Source of the DNA: an uncultured Acetobacteraceae bacterium
Lineage (GTDB): Bacteria > Pseudomonadota > Alphaproteobacteria > Acetobacterales > Acetobacteraceae
Length of the DNA: 40,851 nt
Assembly (NCBI GenBank): GCA_903918195.1
Contig: CAIXDS010000035.1
Coordinates: forward strand, 1-40,851
Direction: 5' to 3'
The translations under genes were made by a program, and so were the position numbers. The notes under the pieces are model-generated. The model had not been told where the DNA came from. It was given only the letters and a program-made list of their open reading frames with translations, and did not search any database. This document shows positions 33,853-40,851 of the stretch, in pieces. Position 1 is the stretch's first letter. Each line of letters opens with the position of its first letter.

Positions 33853-34702
33853 GCTGCCCCGGGTCAGCGTGGATGATCGTGCTCCCGTGGATAAGCAGGG
33901 CGTGGTCGATGCCGGGGCCGGACGGCCAGTTGCCGCCGCGCAGCACCTCGATCGGACACGTCCCGTTCGAGCCCGTCAGGATCGCCTCGACATCAGCGAC
34001 GACCGCCCCTTTCCGGTTCACGAACAGCATGCCGGCGTGCCCAGGCGGAAGGCGCTTGAAAATGTCTCTCGCCTCTTCCAACGCCTCGCGGACGGTCAGC
34101 CCGATTTCTGCTGCTGACAAGTCCACTGTGGACAGGATTTCCCGGTCGATGTCCGCCTGCCTGAAGTTGTTCTTCATAGCGATCTTGTCCGCCAGCGAAA
34201 CCGGGGACCAGGACTCGTCCTTCCCCGGCGCGGCCCACAGCGCCGCCCACAGCGGCATGATGTGCCGATGGATGAGGAACAGATCCACAGTGTCGCGGAC
34301 CTCGTGACGCCCGCCTGCGGCCAGCACCTTGTTCACGGCGATGTCCGCCATGTGCAGGCGCCATCCGAAATCGGGGTCGGGGACGGGCGCGAAGAAATTC
34401 CAGGAACCCGCTTCGATCCACTGGAGCTTCGTGGTGCCGAACTCCCCCTGGCCCACAAGGACTTCCACCAGACCCTCATGGCGACGCTTGCTGTGGACGG
34501 CAAACCCTGCCGCTTCCAGGGCGACGATGTCGCGCCCGGCGACTGCGACGACGTCTTCGCCGGCGGCATGGAACACGTCCTGGCCGTCGGAGAGGCGGAA
34601 GCCGTGCCATTGGAGCACGGTGCCGCCCGCGAACACGCTCTTCGGCGTCCGCTGCGGCATCAGCGTCCGCAGCACCGCCTTCTGGAAATCATCAAGCGGC
34701 AT
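33605..34702 (-). CDS. AbiEii/AbiGii-like nucleotidyltransferase (putative toxin)
   Basis: A 365-residue frame. Near the N-terminus, SVFAGGTVLQWHGFRLSDGQD resembles the G-G-T...R-x-S-x-D-x-D entry of AbiEii-type nucleotidyltransferases, although the two acidic residues are spaced as D-G-Q-D rather than D-x-D. KVLAAGGRHEVRDTVDLFLI further on fits the conserved K...R...D-x-x-D-L block. The ATG at 34702 overlaps the end of the RHH-like gene by 11 bp, a toxin-antitoxin layout. The last 82 residues are read antisense through the 3' end of the helicase gene and are Pro/Arg-rich low complexity, so the original stop was probably lost. In AbiE systems this protein type is the toxin of a type IV pair; activity here is unproven. 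Confidence 0.65.
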   Translation of the reverse strand: MPLDDFQKAVLRTLMPQRTPKSVFAGGTVLQWHGFRLSDGQDVFHAAGEDVVAVAGRDIVALEAAGFAVHSKRRHEGLVEVLVGQGEFGTTKLQWIEAGSWNFFAPVPDPDFGWRLHMADIAVNKVLAAGGRHEVRDTVDLFLIHRHIMPLWAALWAAPGKDESWSPVSLADKIAMKNNFRQADIDREILSTVDLSAAEIGLTVREALEEARDIFKRLPPGHAGMLFVNRKGAVVADVEAILTGSNGTCPIEVLRGGNWPSGPGIDHALLIHGSTIIHADPGQLSAAAGARPVTPACCPCGEPAAAAAGAVPREPERPSRHQPGAEPPRGPAPCPAAARPVRPPVRSRSSSARGRPPRKGAAAPG

Positions 34703-35027
34703 TGTCGAGTTCTCCCAGGATCTTCGCAGCCAGCCGCCATGCATCCATGCCGCCGTTCTTTTGCAGGCGATCGGCCACCACCCGGAGTCCGTCGATGGTT
34801 TTCGGAGGTGCCATGTTCCACAGGCACCGCCCGCCGAACCGGGTAAAGGCTTCGTCGTACAGGGCGCTCAGGCTGTCGGACAGGCCGCTCCGCCGCTCCC
34901 GGCGCATGCGGGCGGCTTCCTTGAGGATGGCTGCGCGCGCCTCGGGAGGCACCAGCACTTCGACCCGAACCAATCCAGCTCCCGCGCCTTTCGTGCGGTA
35001 ACGCTCCGTCCTGGCCTGTGCCGTCAT
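34692..35027 (-). CDS. Ribbon-helix-helix-like protein, putative antitoxin
   Basis: A 111-residue basic protein. Residues 20-45 (VRVEVLVPPEARAAILKEAA) fit a ribbon-helix-helix DNA-binding strand and first helix; the rest is helical and ends GELDNAA. It is encoded directly upstream of, and overlapping, the AbiEii-like gene. A perfect inverted repeat (35038-35064) lies 11 bp before its start codon, the expected place for an autoregulatory operator. The antitoxin role is inferred from operon order, size and operator; classical AbiEi antitoxins have a winged-helix rather than RHH fold, so this is a different type of partner. Confidence 0.6.
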   Translation of the reverse strand: MTAQARTERYRTKGAGAGLVRVEVLVPPEARAAILKEAARMRRERRSGLSDSLSALYDEAFTRFGGRCLWNMAPPKTIDGLRVVADRLQKNGGMDAWRLAAKILGELDNAA

Positions 35028-35037
35028 CGGGCAAACC

Positions 35038-35064
35038 CCCGGTTACGCCAATAATGTAACCGGG
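35038..35064 (-). promoter_or_regulatory. Probable autoregulatory operator of the RHH/AbiEii-like pair
   Basis: CCCGGTTAC (35038-35046) and GTAACCGGG (35056-35064) are perfect nine-bp inverted repeats with a nine-bp AT-rich spacer. Read on the minus strand the spacer region contains TACATTAT, a plausible -10 element, so a bound repressor would block the promoter. Confidence 0.6.
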
Positions 35065-35461
35065 ATACGGCCCGGTGTCTATTCCCGGGCATTCCTGCGC
35101 GATCCTTGCGAAGTCTGCGGATGCCTTTTGCCGCATCGCGCCGCCGATTTTGTCATTGCGGATGATGCGGGTCTCCACCCATCCGAGGATGGCGAGCAGC
35201 CCCGGCCCGCCGTCGTTCCCGGCCGTCACGGCCTCCGCGGCCCGTCCAGGCGCCCTGCCAGGCGGTTGAGCGGGGACTTTGTTCACCAAGCAACCATTAT
35301 CTTCATTCCGGATGCAGAAATTGTTAGCGAGAGGGGCGGAGGCGGGGTTTGGGCATGGGTGACCATCCCTGCGCACGCCGAGGAGGCGGGCGCGGGTTGG
35401 CACGAGGGCACAGATGTTCTGGCGGCCGGCCCAAGGAACAAGTCGTTGGCCGGCGCCTCGG
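35065..35461. other. Gap containing the right-hand end of the IS110 element
   Basis: About 400 bp without a supportable gene. The minus-strand frame across 35070-35280 is open but has no recognisable domain. Somewhere between about 35270 and 35461 lies the 3' boundary of the insertion sequence; IS110 elements lack inverted terminal repeats, so the exact base cannot be set from this copy alone. Confidence 0.45.
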
Positions 35462-36418
35462 TCACGCAGGGGTGGCGATCCTGTCCTCCCAGGGTGTGCC
35501 GCGCGCTACGACGGTGTTGGCGAATATCAGCAGCTTGCGAGCACAGGCGATCAGCGCGGTCTTGTGGCATTTGCCGGCCTTGATGAGGCGGGCATAGAGC
35601 GCCTTGAGGGCGGGGTTCCAACGGAACGAGGCGGGCAAGGCGGCGGCGTAGAGCGATCGGCGCAGGCGGCTGCGCCCGCCGGCGATGTGACGCTCGCCCT
35701 TGGACTTGCCGCTGTCGTGATCGAACGGGGCCAGTCCGGCGAGGGCGGCGGCCTGTTCGCGGCTGACCTTGCCGAGTTCGGGCAGGCGCAGGATCAGGGC
35801 GATGGCGGTGCGCACGCCGATGCCGGGGACGCTCAGCACCAGCTCGAGACGCCTGCCCAGATCGGCATGGGCGCGCAAAGCGGTTTCGACCCGGCACAGT
35901 TCGGTGGTGCGGCGCTTTTCCAGGCGGGCGATGTCGGCGACGACGCTGCGGCGCAGGCGCGGATCGTGGATGTGCTCGAGGCGGGTTTTGCAGCGGATGA
36001 TATCCTCCTCGATCTGCTCGATGAAGGTGAGGTGATCGACGATGGCATCGAGGCGGGGGTCGGGTTCGGCGCTGGCCGGGTCGATGGCGCTGGCACAGGC
36101 GGCAATGAGGGTAGCATCTATTGAATCGTTCTTTGCTCGTCGCAAATGCAGTTTGGCATAGGCCCTTACCTGCAAGGGCTGCATGACAAGAACGGTGAAT
36201 CCTTCGGCCTGCAAGTGACGGACGACGCCGCGTTCATATCCGCCGGTGGCTTCGATACCGACGCGGGTCACGCGGACTTTGGCGAGTTCGCTGGCGAGGG
36301 CTTTCCAGCCGTCGAGGTTGTTTTTGACGCTGAAGGTGTGGTTCTGACCATGGACGGCGATGTCGAGTTTGTCCTTGGCGGTATCGATTCCGGCCGTGGG
36401 CGTGGTAGAGTGTGTCAT
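35462..36418 (-). CDS. IS110-family transposase (DEDD recombinase)
   Basis: A 318-residue recombinase. The RuvC-like catalytic residues are present: D12 in GIDTAKDKLD, E56 in GIEATGGYER, and D98/D101 in AKNDSIDATLIA. The C-terminal transposase-20 part holds VPGIGVRTAIALIL and the stretch DHDSGKSKGERHIAGG, whose serine is the expected nucleophile, followed by RSRLRRSLYAAAL. Length and motif spacing are complete, so the element may be active. IS110 enzymes excise and integrate a circular intermediate guided by a bridge RNA; a candidate lies directly upstream. It separates the toxin-antitoxin-like pair from the DUF4347 gene. Confidence 0.92.
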   Translation of the reverse strand: MTHSTTPTAGIDTAKDKLDIAVHGQNHTFSVKNNLDGWKALASELAKVRVTRVGIEATGGYERGVVRHLQAEGFTVLVMQPLQVRAYAKLHLRRAKNDSIDATLIAACASAIDPASAEPDPRLDAIVDHLTFIEQIEEDIIRCKTRLEHIHDPRLRRSVVADIARLEKRRTTELCRVETALRAHADLGRRLELVLSVPGIGVRTAIALILRLPELGKVSREQAAALAGLAPFDHDSGKSKGERHIAGGRSRLRRSLYAAALPASFRWNPALKALYARLIKAGKCHKTALIACARKLLIFANTVVARGTPWEDRIATPA

Positions 36419-36600
36419 CTTCGTTGACCCTGCCTTGTGAAGCGAACCTTGAGTTCAGGCAACCATCCGGGTCCGATGAAGAGGCTGGCGCGATCATGCT
36501 ACGATAGAGCCCGCAACGGCTCAGGGCGGATACGATCCGTCGCCAGCCGCCCGGTCCCTGGGTGGCCACCTGGGGCCGGGCGCTCCCTTCGGAACAGGTC
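36419..36600 (-). ncRNA. Candidate IS110 bridge RNA
   Basis: In IS110-group elements the bridge RNA is encoded between the left end and the transposase start. Here that segment shows two ordered stem-loops. One has an eight-bp stem (36483-36490 with 36541-36548) enclosing a 50-nt loop that contains a small hairpin (36507-36522). The other has a seven-bp stem (36548-36554 with 36576-36582) around a loop with the palindrome GGTGGCCACC. Two large loops are what target- and donor-recognition would need. The boundaries are approximate. Confidence 0.5.
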
Positions 36601-36913
36601 AAAGATAGCAGGGGCGGCTATTACAAGGGCGGAAAAGCGCCTGATGGGGCCGGCGGGAAGCTCCCCTTGGGGGATGCCGGTGTGGGCATCGGACCGGCGC
36701 GGCCACGGGTGCGCCGGGCGCCCGGCGAGGCAGTCCCGGGCGGCGATCCGCATACGGAATATTTGCGGATTGCATATAATTGCCCGTTCAGCCAAAACAA
36801 AGTACGTATGTAACGACACGGCGCATCTTGCGGCGGTGGCGCGATCGTTATAGGGTCGTTTCGTTTTTCATCTTCCCGCGCCGAGCCACCCCCATTCAAC
36901 CGCAGGATGCGTC
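36601..36913. promoter_or_regulatory. Upstream region of the DUF4347 gene with a possible promoter
   Basis: A TATAAT at 36775-36780, preceded by TGCA, lies in an AT-rich pocket about 135 bp before the ATG at 36914. The -35 position (ATACGG at 17 bp) is poor, so it would depend on the extended -10 or on an activator. The rest of the stretch to 36880 holds no gene. The insertion sequence ends close to its left side and could affect expression. Confidence 0.4.
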
Positions 36914-39900
36914 ATGCCCCACCAGATCAGCGAAATTGCGTTCATTGACCCGCAAATCGATGATTTCGATGTGCTTCGTGCGGGCTTGCGCCCCGGGGTT
37001 GCGGCAGTTCTGCTGAATGCCGCCGAGCCGGCGCCGCGGCAGATGGCGCGGGTGCTCGCCGGGCAGCGCGGGCTTGCGGCCATCCACGTCATTGCGCACG
37101 GGGCGCCGGGCGAGCTGCGGTTTGCCGCGGGAACACTGTCGGCCGACAGCATCGCGCCGGACGATGCGGCACTGGCCGCATGCGGCCGGTCGCTGCGGGC
37201 CGGCGGCGGCATCGCCCTGTGGAGTTGCCATGCCGGCGCCGGCGCGGCGGGGGCGGCGCTGCTCGGGGCGCTCAGCACGGCGACCGGCACGCCGGCCGCG
37301 GCATCGACGCAGCTGGTGGGTGCCGCCGCGCGCGGCGGGCGGTGGAACCTGGACCGCCGGGCCGGCGGCAGCCCCGTGCGCGTGCCGCTGACCAATGCGG
37401 GGATCGCGGCCTTTCGGGGCGTGATGGCCACCTGCACCTGGGTGGGGGGGGTATCGAGCGATTGGAATACGGCCGAAAATTGGTATCGAGGCATTATCCC
37501 CGGGCTAAGTGATGATGTAGTCATTCCAACTCTTTCCCCCGCCTGTTACGTGCCTGCATTGACTGAAAGCCAAAAACTGAATTCAATTAGCATAACCGGA
37601 ACAACATCGCTAACCATTACGTCCGGGTCGGTGCTCACCGTGACAAACCCCATCGTCCTGTCATCGAGCGGTGGCATCTCGGGCGTGGGCGAAATTGATG
37701 GCGTGATCTATAAGATTGGCTCTGCCGCCGCAACAATCACCGCGACCGGCGGCATACTGGAATTGCTGCAATATGTGGTCGATTTCACCGAATCGCTCGC
37801 GCTCAATGTCGCGACATCAACCGACGAGCTGTTGCTCGAGGCCGACACCATTGCGACCTCATTGACGCTCAATGGCGGCAGCGTCGTGATCGGTGGCACC
37901 CTGGAGCTTGCCACCGTGCTTGCCATTGGCAGCGGGTTCGTGTTTCTGTCGGGCAACGCGGGGAATCTGACCAGCACCGCGGCGGGCGTCAGCACGATCA
38001 GCACCGGCGCAATTTCCGGCGCGGGGACCGTGAACCTGTCATTGAACGCCACGGGTGCGGCGCAGATCGTCGCCGCCGGCGGCACGCTGGAACTGCGGCA
38101 GACCGTGACGAACTCCGGCGGCGCGCTCGCGCTGCTGGTCAACGGGGCGGGCGACACGCTGTTGCTCGACGCCGGCTCCGAGGCGACATCGCTGCGCTTC
38201 AACACCAGCGGCGGCACGCTGGAGATCGGCAGTGCCGGCAGCCTGACGCTGACGGAGGCGCTGGATGTCGGCGCCGGAACGATCAAGCTGGACGGCAATG
38301 CAGCCCAGTTGACGGACGCAGCGGGAATTACCCTAGATTCGACGGGGGGTATCTCAGGAGCGGGCGTCGTCACCGGCCCGATCACCGGGACCAATGCCAC
38401 CACCGCAACGATCACCGCATCCGGCGGCGAGCTGGAGCTGAAGAGCAGTGTCACCAACGCGGGCGCACTCGCGCTGGTGGTCATCGGGGCGGGCGATACG
38501 CTGTTGCTCGACGCCGCCACCGCGGCGACATCGCTGAGCTTCAACGGCAGCAGCGGCGGGCTGGAGATCGGCAGTGCCGGCAGCCTGACGCTGGCGACCG
38601 CGCTGACCGTCGGCGGCGGGATCGTCGTGCTGGATGGAAATGCGGCCCAGTTGACGGACACAGCGGGAATTACCCTGTCATCGATCGGGGGTATCGGCGG
38701 GCAACTCAGCGGAGCAGGCATCGTCACTGGCCAGATCATCGTGACGGGTACCGCAACCGTAGTGATCGCCGCATTCGGCGGCACCCTGGCGATGAAGAGC
38801 AGGGTCACCAACACGGGCTCGCTCGCGCTGGAGGTCACCGGGGCGGGCGACACGCTGTTGCTCGACGCCGGCTCCGAGGCGACATCGCTGCGCTTCAACA
38901 CCAGCGGCGGCACGTTGGAGATCGGCAGTGCCGGCAGCCTGTCGCTGACCACCGCGCTCACCGTCGGTGCCGGAACGGTCAAGCTGGACGGCAATGCAGC
39001 CCGGTTGACGGACGCGGCGGGAATAACCCTGGCTTCGACGGGTGGTATCACCGGAGCGGGCATCGTCACCGGCCCGATTACCGGGACCAATACCACTACC
39101 GCAACGATCGCTGCATCCGGCGGCACGCTGGAGTTGAACGGCAGTGTCACCAACGCGGGCTCGCTCGCGCTGGTGGTCACCGGGTCGGGCGACACGCTGC
39201 TGCTCGACGCCGCCACCGCGGCGAGATCGTTGCGCTTCAACAACAGCAGCGGCACGCTGGAGATCGGCAGCGCCGGCAGCCTGGCGCTGACGACTGCGCT
39301 GACCGTCGGCGCCGGAACGGTCAAGCTGGACGGAAATGCGGCGCAGTTGACGGACGCAGCGGGAATTACCCTGTCTTCGACGGGGGGAATCACCGGAGCG
39401 GGCATCGTCACCGGCCCGATCACCGGGACCAATGCCACCACCGCAACGATCACCGCATCCGGCGGCACGCTGGAGTTGAAGAACAGTGTCGCCAACGCAG
39501 GCACACTCGCGCTGGTGGTCACCGGGGCAGGCGACACGCTGTTGCTCGACGCCGCCACCGCGGCGAGCTCGTTGAGATTCAGCGGTGGCAGCGATACGCT
39601 GGAGATCGGCAGTGCCGGCAGCCTGACGCTGACCGCGCGCGCCGCCGGCGCCGGAACGGTCAAGCTGGATGGCAATGCGGCCCAGTTGACGGACGCAGCG
39701 GGAATTACCCTAGATTCGACGGGGGGAATCACCGGAGCGGGCATCGTCACCGGCCCGATCACCGGGACCAATACCGCAACGATTACCGCATCCGGCGGCA
39801 CGCTGGCGCTGCAGAGCGCCGTCACCAACACGGGCTCGCTCGCGCTGCTGGTCGCCGGGGCCAGCGACACGCTGTTGCTCGACGCCGCCACCGCGGCGAG

Positions 39901-40851
39901 CTCGTTGAGATTCAGCGGTGGCAGCGGTACGCTGGAGATCGGCAGTGCCGGCAGCCTGACGCTGACCGCGCGCGCCGTCGGCGTCGGAACGGTCAAGCTG
40001 GATGGCAATGCGGCCCAGTTGACGGACGCAGCGGGAATTCAGCTGGATGTGACGGGTGCTATCTCAGGAGCGGGCATCGTTATTGGCCCGATCTTTTCGT
40101 ACAATACCCCGAACGCAACGATCACCGCTTCCGGTGGCACGCTGGCGCTGCAGGGCAGTGTTACCAACACGGGCTCGCTCGCGCTGGAGGTCACCGGGGC
40201 GGGCGACACGCTGCTGCTCGACGCCGCCACCGCGGCGACATCGCTGAACTTCGGCAGCAGCGGCACGCTGGAGATCGGCAGTGCCGGCAGCCTGACGCTG
40301 ACGGACCTGCTGGATGTCGGCGCCGGGACGGTCAAGCTGGATGGCAGCGCGGTCCAGTTGACGGACGCGGCGGGGATCACGCTGGAGGGTGGCACGCTCA
40401 GCGGCGGCGGCAGCATTTCCGCCGAAACGGGCGTGACGGGCTATGGAACGGTCGCCGTCGCGGTTGAAACCGCAACCGTAACGGCGTTGGGCGGCACGCT
40501 GGTGCTGCAAGGGAGTGTTACCAACACGGGCTCACTCGCGCTGCTGGTCACCGGGGCGAACGACACGCTGTTGCTCGACGCCGCCACCGCGGCGACATCG
40601 CTGAGCTTCAACGGCAGCAGCGGCACGCTGGAGATCGGCAGTGCCGGCAGCCTGACGCTGACGACCCCGCTGACCGTCGGCGCCGGAACGCTCAAGCTGG
40701 ACGGCAATGCGGCCCGGTTGACGGACACGGCGGGGATCAACCTGTCTTCGACGGGTGGTATCACCGGAGCGGGCATCGTCACTGGCCAGATCGGCGGAAC
40801 CAGTGTCACAAACGCAACGATCACCGCATCCGGCGGCACGCTGGAGCTGAA
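36914..40851 (+). CDS. Giant DUF4347 repeat protein, surface or secreted (5' part; runs off the window)
   Basis: An open frame of 1312 codons without a stop, continuing beyond the window. Residues 8-165 are a DUF4347 domain: IHVIAHGAPGELRF (H62), LWSCHAGAG (C105), then TGTPAAASTQLVGAA and GGRWNLD. Next comes TWVGG..DWNTAENW (about 175-190), a motif common at the entry of extracellular beta-rich regions, then a divergent repeat and eight nearly identical units of 111-119 residues with SGDTLLLDAATAATSL-type and GTLEIGSAGSLTLT blocks, probably a beta-helix or beta-solenoid. There is no Sec signal peptide, as in many DUF4347 proteins, which fits type I secretion by a C-terminal signal not yet seen. 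AGGA lies six bases before the ATG. Likely adhesin or biofilm-type protein; function inferred. Confidence 0.82.
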   Translation, partial: MPHQISEIAFIDPQIDDFDVLRAGLRPGVAAVLLNAAEPAPRQMARVLAGQRGLAAIHVIAHGAPGELRFAAGTLSADSIAPDDAALAACGRSLRAGGGIALWSCHAGAGAAGAALLGALSTATGTPAAASTQLVGAAARGGRWNLDRRAGGSPVRVPLTNAGIAAFRGVMATCTWVGGVSSDWNTAENWYRGIIPGLSDDVVIPTLSPACYVPALTESQKLNSISITGTTSLTITSGSVLTVTNPIVLSSSGGISGVGEIDGVIYKIGSAAATITATGGILELLQYVVDFTESLALNVATSTDELLLEADTIATSLTLNGGSVVIGGTLELATVLAIGSGFVFLSGNAGNLTSTAAGVSTISTGAISGAGTVNLSLNATGAAQIVAAGGTLELRQTVTNSGGALALLVNGAGDTLLLDAGSEATSLRFNTSGGTLEIGSAGSLTLTEALDVGAGTIKLDGNAAQLTDAAGITLDSTGGISGAGVVTGPITGTNATTATITASGGELELKSSVTNAGALALVVIGAGDTLLLDAATAATSLSFNGSSGGLEIGSAGSLTLATALTVGGGIVVLDGNAAQLTDTAGITLSSIGGIGGQLSGAGIVTGQIIVTGTATVVIAAFGGTLAMKSRVTNTGSLALEVTGAGDTLLLDAGSEATSLRFNTSGGTLEIGSAGSLSLTTALTVGAGTVKLDGNAARLTDAAGITLASTGGITGAGIVTGPITGTNTTTATIAASGGTLELNGSVTNAGSLALVVTGSGDTLLLDAATAARSLRFNNSSGTLEIGSAGSLALTTALTVGAGTVKLDGNAAQLTDAAGITLSSTGGITGAGIVTGPITGTNATTATITASGGTLELKNSVANAGTLALVVTGAGDTLLLDAATAASSLRFSGGSDTLEIGSAGSLTLTARAAGAGTVKLDGNAAQLTDAAGITLDSTGGITGAGIVTGPITGTNTATITASGGTLALQSAVTNTGSLALLVAGASDTLLLDAATAASSLRFSGGSGTLEIGSAGSLTLTARAVGVGTVKLDGNAAQLTDAAGIQLDVTGAISGAGIVIGPIFSYNTPNATITASGGTLALQGSVTNTGSLALEVTGAGDTLLLDAATAATSLNFGSSGTLEIGSAGSLTLTDLLDVGAGTVKLDGSAVQLTDAAGITLEGGTLSGGGSISAETGVTGYGTVAVAVETATVTALGGTLVLQGSVTNTGSLALLVTGANDTLLLDAATAATSLSFNGSSGTLEIGSAGSLTLTTPLTVGAGTLKLDGNAARLTDTAGINLSSTGGITGAGIVTGQIGGTSVTNATITASGGTLEL
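37829..40851 (+). repeat. Tandem coding repeats, 333-357 bp each
   Basis: Taking the CTG-TTG/CTG-CTC-GA anchor as phase marker, units start at 37829 (divergent), 38159, 38501, 38855, 39197, 39539, 39872, 40211 and 40568. Spacings are 330, 342, 354, 342, 342, 333, 339 and 357 bp, all multiples of three. Blocks such as GAGATCGGCAGTGCCGGCAG recur unchanged in most units, indicating recent duplication or ongoing homogenisation. Confidence 0.9.

Larger units (their letters stand above)
35462..36600 (-). mobile_element. IS110-family insertion sequence (ends not resolved)
   Basis: Comprises a complete DEDD transposase gene and an upstream non-coding segment with strong secondary structure. The coordinates are the minimum supported core; the element must extend somewhat further at both sides. 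There is no terminal inverted repeat, as is usual for the family. Confidence 0.75.

Noticed and set aside
35070..35403. Gene fragment on the minus strand upstream of the RHH protein
   Set aside because: The frame is open with a mildly protein-like stretch (LLAILGWVETRIIRND), but no start, ribosome binding site or family could be supported.
37708..40008. Minus-strand open frame of 766 codons opposite the repeat protein
   Set aside because: Its sequence is the mirror of the highly repetitive, GC-rich plus-strand gene. The plus frame has a start with ribosome binding site, a DUF4347 domain and meaningful repeats; the minus frame has none of these.
37829..40851. CRISPR-like array
   Set aside because: Repeat units are over 330 bp, lie in frame in a coding sequence and have no spacer structure; no cas genes are present.

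Overview
The window is high-GC DNA from a Gram-negative bacterium. It carries lipoprotein signals, an RND efflux pair, a CstA/YbdD pair and a GTP cyclohydrolase II-like/uracil phosphoribosyltransferase pair. Together with repeats of the GGGCTCTGCCCTGGACCC type, this suggests an alphaproteobacterium, most likely Rhodospirillales/Acetobacteraceae. That placement is inference from gene content and style; no rRNA or tRNA is present to test it.

Region 1 (1-3.5 kb): a terminator of an upstream gene, an LpxH-like metallophosphoesterase, a VWA-fold protein on the minus strand, and a dual-specificity-type protein tyrosine phosphatase. Region 2 (3.7-13.8 kb) is the most striking part. A good sigma70-type promoter (TTGACG-17-TAAAAT) precedes eight tightly packed plus-strand genes: secreted VWA protein, ABC ATPase, FtsX/LolE-type permease, SUMF1/formylglycine-enzyme-like protein without the catalytic cysteines, three lipoproteins, and an S41 protease with a SPOR-like tail. 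A possible 30-residue membrane peptide follows. The set resembles the TagQRST plus PpkA-VWA envelope module that feeds the threonine-phosphorylation switch of some type VI secretion systems. Here there is no kinase domain and no T6SS gene, and a protease has been added. I know of no description of this arrangement.

Region 3 (13.9-27.9 kb) is metabolic and transport: an amidase/class III aminotransferase pair (minus), an RND membrane-fusion protein and pump, a DUF3574 lipoprotein whose N-terminus is written by a palindromic repeat, several small membrane proteins, a YjdM/PhnA-domain protein, a DUF998 protein, a URC1-like GTP cyclohydrolase II homologue overlapping a uracil phosphoribosyltransferase (probable uracil-catabolism pair), and, converging on them, cstA and ybdD.

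Region 4 (27.9-36.9 kb) is accessory DNA. It has two CTAG-bounded hairpins, a 149-bp inverted-repeat element, two AT-richer genes (SEC-C protein, membrane protein), a 1140-residue SF1 helicase with a coiled-coil insertion, a convergent RHH antitoxin/AbiEii-like nucleotidyltransferase pair with a palindromic operator, and an IS110-family insertion sequence with a candidate bridge RNA. Region 5 (36.9 kb to the end) is an open-ended gene for a giant surface or secreted protein: an N-terminal DUF4347 domain with a His/Cys pair, then at least eight nearly identical 111-119-residue repeats. It runs off the window.
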